Shown here: one piece after another, positions 22,380 to 32,954 of the stretch
How positions within the stretch are numbered: the stretch's first letter is position 1
How the letters are laid out: every line of letters starts with the position of its first letter
DNA from: Diphasiastrum complanatum
Taxonomy: Eukaryota; Streptophyta; Lycopodiopsida; Lycopodiales; Lycopodiaceae
Length of the DNA: 58,000 nucleotides
Direction of reading: 5' to 3'
Assembly: GCA_029204225.1 (NCBI GenBank)
Contig: CM055106.1
Location: forward strand, 44,961,313 to 45,019,312
Translations under genes and position numbers: made by a program
The notes under the pieces: generated by a model
What the model saw: only the letters and a program-made list of their open reading frames with translations
What the model was told of the DNA's origin: nothing
The model's database searches: none

Positions 22380-23537
22380 TTCTAATGTTTCTTCAACTTT
22401 TAGGTTCTGTCCTAAAGCACTTAGCACTCACTTTTCTCTCAACAAATGATAGATAAAGAGATCTATGAAGATTTAGGACCCTAAAACACTTCTATCTTGA
22501 ACCTAGATGGTTTCCAAGCATAGAAAGGAAGATTGAAACACATGCAACACTTTGCACACACTAAGAATGGATTACAAAATCAAACCAACCTGAACACACT
22601 CTTGCTTAAGCTCTCAAACTTTCCAGCAAGTGACCAAATCAAGTTATGGTGTGAAGAGTTACTTGCATTCTTAGAAAATACCCAAAACTAGGATGCCAAG
22701 ATTACCTAGTAATGAACAAACTTGATCAACATATGATCAACACACTAAGATATTGATTCAACCTGTAAAACCACATGTAAACCACACTTCTAAAAGTTTA
22801 TAAACTCCAGCAAGTGATAAATACAAGATTTAGAGGTGAATGAATGAGCACACTTAGTGAATCACAAGACTAGCTTCACTATCTTGTCAAATCTTGGTGT
22901 TTAGATGTAGATCTAAGATCACTTCACATGAGAATGTTCCTCAACCTGTTAAGAACCTGAAAACACACTTGCATAATGGTTAACACCTTCCAGCAAATGC
23001 TCCAATCAAATTACATAAGGAGAGTTACTTACATGCTCAACAAAGTACACCAAAATTTATGCCAAAATTGATGACAATCTTTACAATATGCTCTTCACAA
23101 TGGAGCTTACAATCCGTTCACCCAAAAAAGGGGATCTTTCATCCAAATGGGAGCTTTGCTCAGCCTTTAGGAGAATTACAACTCACTCAAAAGAGCATTT
23201 GTCATCCACTTAAGGAGAAGTTTCATCCACTTAAGGAGAGTGTTCATCCAAGAATGGAGATTGTCAACAATAGGATTGAAAAGAACATTGTTAGTATTGA
23301 ATATGCACAAGCCTCACAATCACAAATGATTAGGTGTTATGATCTGATCCAAAATAGTTTCTTTTCAGCCTCTGATCTTCAATAGACCTGAAATATGCTT
23401 TTGATCCACAAGTTCAACTCACAAAACAAAGGTTAGTAAGATTTGATCAACAAAGCAATGCAAAATCATGCTAGAACTTGATCAAACATCCAAATATCAC
23501 CAAAAATGGAATACTTACTGTAAATAGAAGCCAACCA
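22380..23537 (-). other. Copia-4 5' leader with internal repeats
   Basis: About 1160 bp separate the PBS from the gag ATG without a coding frame. A motif beginning CAACCTG and containing CCAGCAA and, in two copies, GAGTTACTT is repeated three times (about 22590-22700, 22755-22830, 22935-23040). Nearer the PBS, a 21-bp unit CATCCACTTAAGGAGAAGTTT is repeated in tandem at about 23196-23260. Such leaders often carry packaging and dimerisation signals; that role here is inference. Confidence 0.6.
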
Positions 23538-23549
23538 GCTCTGATACCA
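23538..23549 (-). promoter_or_regulatory. Primer-binding site of Copia-4
   Basis: The minus strand reads TGGTATCAGAGC, a perfect match to the initiator-Met tRNA complement, and touches the 5' LTR. Confidence 0.95.
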
Positions 23550-24204
23550 TGTGAAAAATACAGATCCTAAGTGGATCTAAACTCCAAGATCATTGGCTTG
23601 AATGCTTGCACTCCAAACTACATAAGCTAGGAATTGGCAACACATTCTATGCTACCTAGAATGCAAAGAACTTGATCAAAAAGCATTTATCACAAATGGA
23701 AACTTCCATAAACATCAAGTGCGGCCCAAAATAGCATTATACAGTCCATAATACATCAGCCTACCACTTTTGGAAAGCCCCTAAGATCATACACAATAGC
23801 TTGAAGACAATACACACAACAATGCTCTCAATGGAGGAAGAAACAATGACAATGATCTATTGATCTCAATGAAGCATACAAAAGTTTTCTCCAACCTGTT
23901 CTCCACGACTTCCCTACTATTTATGGATGAGGAAGATGACTCTCTCTCCTCTCTCTAGAAGGTACTTGACCCTAGATATTCCCTATATAGGAAAAATAGC
24001 TAAAAATGGCTTATATGACCAAAATACATCAAAATGGTCTCATTTTGAAGGGTATGAAGTTTGACACTTCATCATACTGAAAAAATACAGTAAATAAAAA
24101 CATTGTGGCCTGGTTCACACGTGTGAAACTCCAGAACCAAAACTATTTACAATTTTAGCCAATTTAGGCCTCAAACTAGCTAGGAAATGTTGACAATTTT
24201 CACA
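23550..24204 (-). repeat. 5' LTR of Copia-4
   Basis: The 655-bp repeat is identical to 17775-18429 except for three substitutions. It is followed by the right-hand TGGGA target duplication at 24205-24209. In element orientation it is the promoter-bearing LTR. Confidence 0.97.
23918..23990 (-). promoter_or_regulatory. Candidate TATA elements in the Copia-4 5' LTR
   Basis: On the minus strand CTATATAGGG (around 23981-23990) and CCATAAATAG (around 23917-23926) both resemble plant TATA boxes. Either could place a start site about 30 bp further along the minus strand. Which is used cannot be told from sequence. Confidence 0.35.
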
Positions 24205-24209
24205 TGGGA
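24205..24209 (+). repeat. Target-site duplication TGGGA, right copy
   Basis: Matches the left copy at 17770-17774. Gypsy-1 sequence resumes immediately after it. Confidence 0.95.
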
Positions 24210-25346
24210 TGTGAAAGTTCCAAGACTCCTTGTTTGGATCCAGGACTATAGAGAGCTAATTGATTTCCATGTTTTAGATTTGGCACGTATGGATATTATT
24301 CTAGGATACGAGTGGTTATTTAATAAGCATCTTGAAATAGAATTTGAGAAGCATGTTCTCTCTTTTCAGGAGGGTAAAGAAATAGTTACTTTGTTTGGAG
24401 ACAATTTTGTACATCCATCTGGGATGAGTTCATTTGCTAATGTAAAGGAAATTTTTGATTCACAGTATGAAGCTTATTCTTTACTTGCTAAGCCAATTTT
24501 GGATTTATCTGAAATGCATCTAAGTAGTTGTGAATTGTCAAAAATTCTTAACTCGGTAGACTTAGATCAGGAGGAAATTGAGAAGAATAAGTTAGTCTGA
24601 ATTCAAAGATGTATTTCCAGAAGAATTACCTCATGGATTACCACCGTCCAAATCGGTAGACCATAAGATTGAGTTAATTCCAGGTAGTCATCCTATCTCT
24701 AGACAACCTTACAAGTTTTCTCAAAAAGAAGAGGTAGAGATTACTAAGCAAATTGAAAATTACTTGAAGATGGGTCATATTCAGCCAAGTAAGTCGCCTT
24801 GGGGTGCTCCTGTTCTTCTGAAAGCGAAAAAAGATGGAGGCTTCAGGATGTGTGTGGACTACAAAGGGTTGAATAAAGTAACTATTAAAAATAAATATAT
24901 GATCTGGTAGATCGATTAGGTGGAGCTAAATACTTCACAAAGATAGATCTTAGAACCGGATATCATCAGATTAGAATTCATCCGGATGACGTGCAGAAGA
25001 CTAGTTTTTGGACGAGATTCGGTCACTATGAATTTCTCGTGCTTCCTTTTGGGTTGACGAATGCACCAGCTATGTTCCAACATATGATGAACGATCTTTT
25101 TCGTCCATATCTAGGGAAGTTTGTGATTGTATTCTTAGATGATATTCTCATCTACAGTAGAACACTTAAGGAGCATTTGAGTAATCTTAAGATTGTCTTA
25201 GGTATTCTCAGACGAGAGAAACTCTACGATAAGGAATCTAAATTGAGTTCTTTAAGCATGAGTTGTTGTACCTTGGTCATAAGATCACCCGTAGTGGGTT
25301 GGAGATTGATGAGAGTAAGGTCATGTGGAGACAAGAAAAAATGAGA
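24210..25346 (+). pseudogene. pol: Gypsy-1 protease end and reverse transcriptase
   Basis: After the Copia-4 insertion the frame resumes with FHVLDLARMDIILGYEWL, the end of the aspartic protease domain. From about 24600 the reverse transcriptase reads [53 protein letters not shown] and the catalytic [12 protein letters not shown] near 25130. Frameshifts occur near 24600 and 24905 (a small deletion in the KYPIP-type segment). The protein degrades after about 25240 and RNase H is missing: integrase begins only about 100 bp later. Confidence 0.88.
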
Positions 25347-26729
25347 GTGGAATAGAGATTTACTCACAGGGGTCTCAGATTCCTAGGAAAGATAAGAAGA
25401 TAGAGGAACAGTTCTCTATCCGAGGTGAATTACTATTTCGGAATGGAAAAATTTGTGTACCGTCGGATGATGAGTTAAAGAAGAAGATTCTTTATGAATG
25501 TCATGACGTTCCCTGTGCAGGTCATCCGGGTATACACAGGACTTTGGACTTGGTCAGAAGAGAGTTTCATTGGCCAAAACTCAAGCCATTTGTCGAGTCT
25601 TATGTGGTTAAGTGTAGACCTTGCCAGTTAGCCAAAGCTGAACGCTTAAAGACTGGAGGGTTACTACATCCCCTAGATATCCCTCAAAAACGATGGGAAA
25701 GTATATCTATGGATTTTGTGGTTGAACTTCCAAGGACCCAATGCCAAAATGATTCTATTTGGGTTGTGGTGGACATTGACAAAGTTAGCTACTTTTATAC
25801 CAGTAAAGTCAACTACTAAGGCTTCGGATTTAGCCTAGATCTTTGTGGAAAGATTATTTAGGCTTTATGGACTACCAAGTGATATAGTTAGTGATAGAGA
25901 TCCTAAGTCCACAAGTCACTTTTGGTCAGCTGTATTCCATAAGCTTGAAACCTCGCTTAGTTTTAGTTCTTCTGATCATCTTGAGTCAGATGGCCAGATT
26001 GAGAGAACTAGTCAGACTATGGATGATATGTTGAGAACATATGTGTCTCACAAGCAATCTCAGTGGGAAGATTACATTTCTTTGATTGAGTTTGTTTATA
26101 ACAGTAGGAAACATTCTGCTACTGGTTATAGTCCGTTTATGCTGATGTACGGTTTTCAACCTAGATCTCCAGTAAATGTGGAGACAAAATCTGTTAAGGT
26201 CCAGAAAGTTGCAGATTTCTTGCATGATATGCGTGAAATGTTGCAAGTGGCACGTGATTGTATCCGGAGTGCTCAGGATAGAGCTAAGCATTATGCCGAT
26301 CTTAAGAGGTCTCCCAGAGTATATCTTAGAATACCTAAGGATTCTAAGACTATGAGTACATGGAAGCATTATAAATTGTCTACAAGATATTGTGGACCGT
26401 TTCGAATTATAAAGAAAATTGGTTCTTTAGCTTACGAACTAGATCTTCAGAACAAGACTACAGCTCACCCAATATTTCATGTAAGCTGATTAAAATTAAG
26501 TTTGCATGAAGGTGAAGTAGTTGGTTCAGAGGAAGATCTTACCCATTTGGAGGACTCATCGCTTAGTGTTCCTTTGGAACTTGAAAATGTACTCAGAACC
26601 AGAGATAAACAATTGAGAAATCGTTCTATCTCTAAGTGCTTGATCACGTGGAAGGGATGGACTGAGGATGATGATTCATGGGAAAGGGTCGAAAGCATAA
26701 AGAAGAATTTCCCTAGTTTTCATTTCTAG
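25347..26729 (+). pseudogene. pol: Gypsy-1 integrase with C-terminal chromodomain
   Basis: Integrase inserts the cDNA. A chromodomain directs some Gypsy integrases to modified histones. The HHCC zinc region is visible (HDVPCAGHPGIHRTL ... CRPCQLAKAE, 25500-25645), then MDFVVELP with the first catalytic Asp, the DIVSDRDPK segment and DGQIERTSQTMDDMLR with the Glu region (about 25990). The GPFRIIKKIGSLAYEL C-terminal fold follows at about 26397. A TGA at 26487 precedes a chromodomain (LENVLRTRDKQLRNRSISK, LITWKGWTEDDDSWE) at 26577-26700, in the same frame. A frameshift lies near 25815. The order matches plant chromoviruses. Confidence 0.9.
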
Positions 26730-26743
26730 AGATAGAAATGGTT

Positions 26744-26757
26744 TAAGGGGGGAAGAA
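26744..26757 (+). promoter_or_regulatory. Polypurine tract of Gypsy-1
   Basis: AAGGGGGGAAGAA directly precedes the TG of the 3' LTR, after the chromodomain stop. Confidence 0.85.
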
Positions 26758-27245
26758 TGTTATGTCGATGTCCTGTACGAAGGAATCAAAATTATTCCTG
26801 ACGTGGATAGCTGGTCACTCCAGTTGTATGTGGGTATTAGTTATGCTACGTCATTCCGGTCGTATTAAATAATTAATAATCATATGAGGGCCCAGACCTA
26901 TAATTGGACATAGGAGCACATGCATGGTGAAGACTACTTTAATGCAAGAATAGGAGATCAATAGCTCAATTTAGGTTGCATGGGAATCCTAAAGAGAATA
27001 TTCTCTCTCTCTCTCTCTTGAGGAGAATAAATCTAGTGGAAACTCGCCCATCCTCCTATTGTGAATTGTGATTCTTGAGCCAGTTCTTCCTCTCCACTCT
27101 TGTATTCTTCACTGTGGCTTGGGGGTGGATTGGTTAGGGTATTGACTAGCCTCTCCATATTGGTTGGGTGGTTCATGCTCCACAGGCTTCCTTTTGGTTT
27201 GCATGTGATTGGAATCCTGTAGATCTTCACTTGGTGGCTCTTACA
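26758..27245 (+). repeat. 3' LTR of Gypsy-1
   Basis: The 488-bp repeat starts TGTTATGTCGATG and ends GGCTCTTACA. It is complete, unlike the 5' copy, from which it differs at about 16 of 372 shared positions and by indels including a CT-tract length change. Confidence 0.9.
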
Positions 27246-28860
27246 ACATGCTCTACAAAGCTAATTCAATCTGTAAAAGGAATGAACCTATCATTGACAA
27301 TACAAAAGAATCAATGCGCGAGGGCATCTACTTCGTCTGTCTCTGACAAGCTTTTGATGTTATTATTTTCACACATGTTGTCTTGAATACGCAAATGGTA
27401 TCCAACATATATACATAATTTTACAGGTGTGCAGATGAAGGAGGTACAAAGTGGATGTGTTGTCTGTGGGAGATCGTGGTTGTCATTGTCAAATCTGTTA
27501 GCACAGTTGCATGGGATGAGCGTGAGAAGGCCGCGACGTCAGCGATCAGAAAGGTGCCCTATGAGATATTGGCATGGCTTGTGACAATGATTAGGGTGTA
27601 GTTATGTATTAGTTTGAAGATTGGACAGCCCTCCAAATCGTTGTGATTACTAGTTAAAGACCGGTCTTTTTGTCCTTTTACCATTACATAGTACACGATT
27701 TGCATTGAATCTAAATCTATTGCAGCTTGTAGCATTTGTCAATCAAAGAATATAAGCCATGGAGAGCAGTGAAACGATATGTTTTATACCAGAAGATACA
27801 AAACAAGTATCTATGTTGAGTATTCCTTTGAAGAGCCTCATGTTGTTCTTGTCACCATAGTTAATCATCAAGTGTGCAAATGCAAATGTGTATGCAAGTT
27901 TGTAAGGGGAGGGCGGATGTTTGCATTTGCAAGTTTGCAAAGGTAGAGGGGACGTCCCTCTTTTCTGCTATTTTGAGGGTGGGGACATTACATGTATATT
28001 TTAGACTACTATTTAAGCTTAGGTTCCCCATTTCACTATTTGACATTTAGACCTTCTAGTTTGGGCTAGGGTCACTTGTTTTCTAGCAAGTATTTAGTGT
28101 TGACAATTATTTATTATTGTAACGGCGATGAGTGCTACAACACGTAGCCCACCGTTGGATTACGAATACCAAACATAGTAGTTGTCAATCTACGGTGCAA
28201 ATTAAAGACTTTTCAAAATCTCTGCTATGACTTAGAATCTGCCTACCGGATGATGCCATGTGTTCGGTATCACTTCTCATAACTGCTATGATTAGGTGAT
28301 TGCTAGATAGTGATTAGATAAGTTCAAATAAGCTAGTGAGTACTTGATTCCAGTTTTTTGAGTTCAATCACTATATATCGATTATGTTAAGCTCAGTAGT
28401 ATTTTCTTTCAATACATTTGCAATTCTTTTAATTCATTACAGTTCGGGTTTTTTTGGTCATCATTTGATGCATCTTAAAGAGTTTGAATGAGATATCATG
28501 GGTAATCAACTTTCATACTCTCTGTCCCCCCGGTCCAAAGAAAAATTTGTTAACATTAAGCAATTATAGTAAAGTTTTCTTGTTTGATATATCTTTGCAC
28601 ATGGCAGTATGCTTTTAAAGATAATCAAGGAATGTTTCACTTACCCAAGATTGTTCATGGCAGATTTGACATTTTACCCCAAGCAAATATATCAGTTCTT
28701 CTATTCGAAGAAGATTCCTATACAGATTATTATTCTCAATGCTTTCTGTTGATATAAGCCAATTGAACAAAACTCACAAATCTGAAACTGTTATGAAGAG
28801 TATCTGAGACCATTTCAAAGAGCATTTATGTAATCCAACTGAATGTTTCTAGTTGAACAA

Positions 28861-28976
28861 GCAAGAAAAAACTTGATTGACAGGCCGGGGCAAGGGTTGT
28901 GCCAGCACAAACACTGCCCCGGCCTGTCAATCATGATTTTTCTTGCTGGCGCAAGCCCTGTCTTGGCCTGTCAATC
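28861..28976. repeat. GC-rich hairpin with a repeated right arm
   Basis: TGATTGACAGGCCGGGGCA at 28874-28892 is the exact reverse complement of 28915-28933, leaving a 22-nt loop. Pairing extends with a few mismatches to 28861 and 28946. A diverged direct copy of the right arm (GCGCAAGCCCTGTCTTGGCC then TGTCAATCAC) follows at 28949-28978. The GC content stands out from the AT-rich surroundings. Confidence 0.85.
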
Positions 28977-29075
28977 ACATTGTTTCTTTGCTTGTTTAAC
29001 CAAAAACATAGCAAACAAAGAACAGAATCCATAATTATTAGAATCCATGATTCTGAACATGTCATTTTTTCATCA

Positions 29076-29135
29076 AAAAATCACAAAAAAAGAGGAAACG
29101 TGCCCCGGCCCGTTCCCTCTTTTTTTGTGATTTTT
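29076..29135. repeat. Near-perfect 25-bp hairpin with a TGCCCCGGCC loop
   Basis: The left arm 29076-29100 and right arm 29111-29135 pair with a single mismatch around a 10-nt loop. The loop sequence TGCCCCGGCC is the same GC core as in the hairpin arms at 28874-28933. No transcript or gene can be assigned. Confidence 0.85.
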
Positions 29136-29330
29136 GGTGCTTTTTGTGCGTGGAGAGTGCTCATCAGAAGCCGCATAGATCCTTAAGACTCAGATGACAG
29201 GTTGAAAGCCTTTGCAAATCTGAATGCTACTGATTTGCATTGAAATCATTTTGCCTAGCATCGACGATATTGAAAACCACCATTAAAGAGCTAGTCAACA
29301 AGTTTAGTAAAGGGTGGTCAGAGAGCCAGG

Positions 29331-29356
29331 GCAGCGTTTGCGCTGGCGCAAACTGC
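29331..29356. repeat. Short GC-rich palindrome
   Basis: GTTTGCGC and GCGCAAAC pair around a TG loop, with flanking GCAG/CTGC extending the stem by a bulge. It shares GCTGGCGCAA with the hairpin at 28949. Confidence 0.7.
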
Positions 29357-29560
29357 ACCCAGACCCGGGGGTGTCCCTTTTCATGCATGTTTCGACATGA
29401 CTCTTGAGCGTTAAATTTACAAATTGCATGCGTCTCACCTCTACACATAAGAGATTGATGAAGGCCAGGTCTTCAGGCTCAACGTTGTCTTTGCAATCAC
29501 TTTGTGCTTTTGAATGATTTTCTATGCCACTATGCCACTAATCCTTCCTATTTTATATTG

Positions 29561-29580
29561 CAGGAGCACCTGCGCTCCTG
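29561..29580. repeat. Short GC-rich palindrome
   Basis: CAGGAGC and GCTCCTG form a perfect 7-bp stem around ACCTGC. It is the fourth GC-rich palindrome within 720 bp. Confidence 0.6.
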
Positions 29581-29636
29581 GTCTGGGGGCGCTGCTGGAG
29601 ACAGTTTCAGCATATCACATTACACTGTGATCCTAA

Positions 29637-30092
29637 ATGGATGTGCCAATTGGTAAAGCAATTGCACTGTGCAGTGAATCGTAGGTTGAGCAAGACAGCG
29701 GTGGCATTGATGATGGAAAAACAATCTTTTTCCAGCCATCACCTATGACACCGATGCTCACCTCAAGTGCACAAGACGGTAAAATTTGCAAATCTTCGGC
29801 TCCTTCTCTTGTTGTTGACAACAATAGGAGCTCCATCATGCTTTAAAAAGTAGAAAATTCAGGTGTTGCAAGCCGTAGTAGATCCGAAACGAAGGGATCA
29901 TTTCAAGTTGATGCAGATATTGGTCGAGTGGAGTGCAGCAACCGTGGATGACGACCAGTGTATGAAGAGGATGTTAGCTTTGATGCGCTCGAGGATGATT
30001 GGCTTACACAGCAGTATGTTGCCACCGTTTTGGAGTCAAGAATCGCCGTCTATCATTACAGAGCAAGCAAAAAGGATCAAGAAGAGAGGTAG
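29637..30092 (+). pseudogene. Exon-like frame with three stops, unidentified
   Basis: One frame from the ATG at 29637 runs 151 codons with stops at 29682 (TAG), 29844 (TAA) and 29949 (TGA). The residue composition is protein-like, with acidic and hydrophobic stretches such as DVSFDALEDDWLTQQYVATV near 29980. A GAGAG/GTAGGT donor-like site is at the end. I do not recognise the family. It could be a decayed host-gene exon or chance. Confidence 0.25.
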
Positions 30093-31326
30093 GTCACTGG
30101 TTATCCATAGTCAGGTCTGTGTAGAGATTTGCCTTACCACAATCAGGTCTGCGTACAGATTTTATAAACTAATCTATACTAAATTGAATTGAAGGTGGTC
30201 GTTTTTTACATAAGTGTCTGCTTCTGCTCCAGAGATTCTCCACCTGCTCCATAGATAGATTCTCCACAAACGGTTGGCAGAAAAGTTGGTTGGAATAGTA
30301 ATTTAGAATTTCAAGTGCTCCAGAGGCAACTCACATCACACAGGTTGCTGCTAGTGTTAGATAATATCGCGTGTAAACTGGCCATGATCAACAACCCAAC
30401 CTTGCCTCTTCCTTAATGCTAAACACGTATTGATTTTTTGGATGAAAATGCAGTACTTTGAAATTTGAAATTGATGTGGTTGCCACAATGAAATCTCTGG
30501 GTGTGGTCGCTTCAATGAATGCTATGAAGTCCTGGAGAACTCTCTGGAATGGTTTAAGGCTTGAACAAAAGTATGTGATAAGGACTGAGTTCAGTATTGC
30601 GGCGGCCCCCAATTGAGACTTGTCATTGTGAGGAGCGTGAGGACATGTTGAAAAAATATATAAGCCGCTCTTCTCCAATTCATCCCATGGATTCCTTGCT
30701 TCTAACAAATGTAACCTATCACTCAAACAAAAAAGATGGCTGCAAAGATGCACCAATTCAAAAGATAGTCCTTGAATGAAGGATGCATGCAACAATGCTC
30801 ATGTTGCGTAGACGAAGTCTTAGAAGCAATTGATCGATTTTACTAGCTAATCTTGAACTAATACTAGTTTGATTCTACTATCCAAGCACAAGTAGGTGCC
30901 CATTCCAGAATTGTTTGAAATGTATACGTAAGGCATGCACATCAATAAAGTAACAGGATGTTTGCCTAAAACCTCAAGCTGTATATATGTTTTTTAGACT
31001 ATCAGAAGTTTTTGAAGTGCCTTCATGTAAGTTTTTACGTTAAATAAAGACAGACTGTCTGCTTTGTCGTTAGTAATCAATCATTAAACTCCTTCGGATG
31101 GATCGGGGACAGGGACCAACTAGTGCTTTAGAGATGTTAACACACTCCGTTAAAATTTTGCAGCCTTTTAGTATTAACTAAATAAATCTCAACCCTGAAA
31201 AATTAGAACTAGCAACCTAAGTAAGTTTTTTGAAATTGTAATGGCAAGAAAACTTCGTAGCTCTCAATTCAAAATATATTTGATAAAGCTCTTTCTTTTT
31301 GCAGTGTTCTTTTTTTCTAGTTGCAG

Positions 31327-31365
31327 CAAGCGGAGAGAGGTGCATGAACTGTGATGTTTGTGCGG
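31327..31365 (+). other. Candidate 39-nt micro-exon encoding a Cys-rich peptide
   Basis: Bounded by TTGCAG and GGTAAG-type splice signals, it encodes GERCMNCDVC in one frame, a CxxCxxC pattern. A possible next exon starts at 31602 after TTTGTGCAG and in phase reads FPHCQKCMFGWIAHFWKF. A RecQ-type zinc region was considered but cannot be shown. Confidence 0.2.
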
Positions 31366-31797
31366 GTAAGCCATTAATCTTTTCAATCTCATTTTCTCAC
31401 CTTTGGGATATGCATAACTTGATGTTACTAGAGTGAAAGCGTATCTCAGATAAAAAGTTTGTAGTGTGGGATGGAAATCATAGGTGTAAGTCTTGGATGG
31501 CCCCATAAAGGAAGGTAAAAGTTATCATAATCTTGTATATAAGCATGTATACTATTGTACTAGACATCTTCCTTGACGGTATATTAATCTACTTTGTGCA
31601 GAGTTTCCTCATTGTCAGAAATGCATGTTCGGGTGGATTGCACATTTTTGGAAGTTTCAAAAGCTCGAGAGGGGGAGCTTCTCATAGCCTTGAGCGCTAT
31701 TAATCGATAAATACAGTTCAATTATCAAAAACAGGAAAAAAAAATTTGGACAAGGTGTTCTTTCAATTCAAGAAAACTTATAATTTTAAACTTGGAG

Positions 31798-31901
<104 letters not shown>

Positions 31902-31910
31902 GTAATTACT

Positions 31911-32599
31911 ATGAACACAGTGCATGACAAACGACAATGGTGTAGGTTGACTAGAGTGCATGTGCAGCCGACGCTATCACAAGAGGTATTTATGTTGCAA
32001 AAGTTTGGAATGGCAGACTCGGGAATCCTATTGGACAGCATAATGCCGAAGGATAAAAAGTGGATTGAGACCGAAATGGCTACAAAGAGAAAGTCTCATT
32101 ACAAGCCATGGTACAACCTACCAATGGTAGCCTTGAGCCAATTGGCTTTTAAGATATGCTACTGCTAGGACTATCCGATTGAGCGTGTGTTTTTATGATC
32201 TTGTAAAGGTAGTGACTGTTATCGATGCATTTTAAAATGTAGGATGACTTCACCAGGGCATTGCACCATGCTACTTTAAAGATCCCGAAGGATGCGGATG
32301 ATTACGACATAGTAGCTTCATGCAATTATGAGTGCACAATTGTGTAGTTGTAAGATTGACAACGTGACCACTTTTGAAAATGCTTTGTTTTCAGGATGTT
32401 GAGATGTCGTTCATCTACAAGGGAAAGCGATTGGCAGTGATGGCAAACCCGAATAATGGAGATGGTTTTTTTCAGATTATATTCAACTAGCTTGGGACAC
32501 AAAGGGACTTGGAGTGACAGAGGACAAATTGCAAACTTTGGTGACATCAAGCGTTGGGCCAGCCAAGTTGGCTTCTCTTGAAACTTTTCTACTCTCATA
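31911..32599 (+). other. Exon-like stretches, unidentified
   Basis: From 31911 a frame reads MNTVHDKRQW and then SGILLDSIMPKDKKWIETEM to a stop at 32168. After AATGTAG a second piece reads DDFTRALHHATLKIPKDADD (from about 32242). After TTTTCAG a third begins DVEMSFIYKGKRLAVMANPN (from about 32395), shifting frame to DYIQLAWDTKGLGVTEDKLQ before a stop near 32599. The pieces look protein-coding and lie next to AG acceptors, but I do not recognise the family. A decayed host gene is possible. Confidence 0.25.
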
Positions 32600-32954
32600 A
32601 TTTACAAATGATTTCCTCTCATTGTTTAGTCTAACACTAAACTGGTTTATGTGTGATGTTTGTAGGAAAATGCATTTTTTTGCTATCATTATTTTTCGTG
32701 AGAAAAGTTTAGGGTTGAAAGTATCAAATTACATAACAACAATTGCATCCATTTGCTTAATGGCACAAGGAGCACTATCTACAGTATAGATATTTCCCGT
32801 TAGCATGCCCAAGGGCCAAAACAACATCCGGATTTTCTATACATAATCCGGTTCACCAAATTGTACATAAATCAACCATTCTTTTGTTCTGATTATTTGG
32901 ATCGTTCTGCCAATGACTTGTATTATCTTGCTATCAATTTGCTCTCATTAGCAT

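Larger units (their letters stand above)
17775..24204 (-). mobile_element. Copia-4: full-length Ty1/Copia element nested in Gypsy-1
   Basis: The 6430-bp element has two 655-bp LTRs differing at three positions, a TGGGA target duplication, PBS, a leader of about 1.2 kb, a complete gag-pol and a polypurine tract, all on the minus strand. A one-base deletion near 20060 is the only coding lesion noticed. The low LTR divergence (0.46%) marks it as the youngest insertion in the window. With a functional relative providing proteins it could still be mobilised, since its cis signals look complete. Confidence 0.97.
15784..27245 (+). mobile_element. Gypsy-1: Ty3/Gypsy chromovirus, interrupted by Copia-4
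   Basis: Both LTRs share about 370 bp at roughly 96% identity (about 16 substitutions plus a few indels). The order is LTR, PBS, leader, gag with zinc knuckle, protease, reverse transcriptase, integrase, chromodomain, polypurine tract, LTR. The 5' LTR lacks its first 110 bp or so, the front of gag and the RNase H are deleted, and Copia-4 is inserted in the protease-RT region. The element is therefore dead and older than Copia-4. Confidence 0.9.

Noticed and set aside
31327-31365. RecQ helicase zinc-region exon
   Set aside because: Only a CxxCxxC pattern is present; the helicase motifs are missing and the following putative exon does not fit the family.
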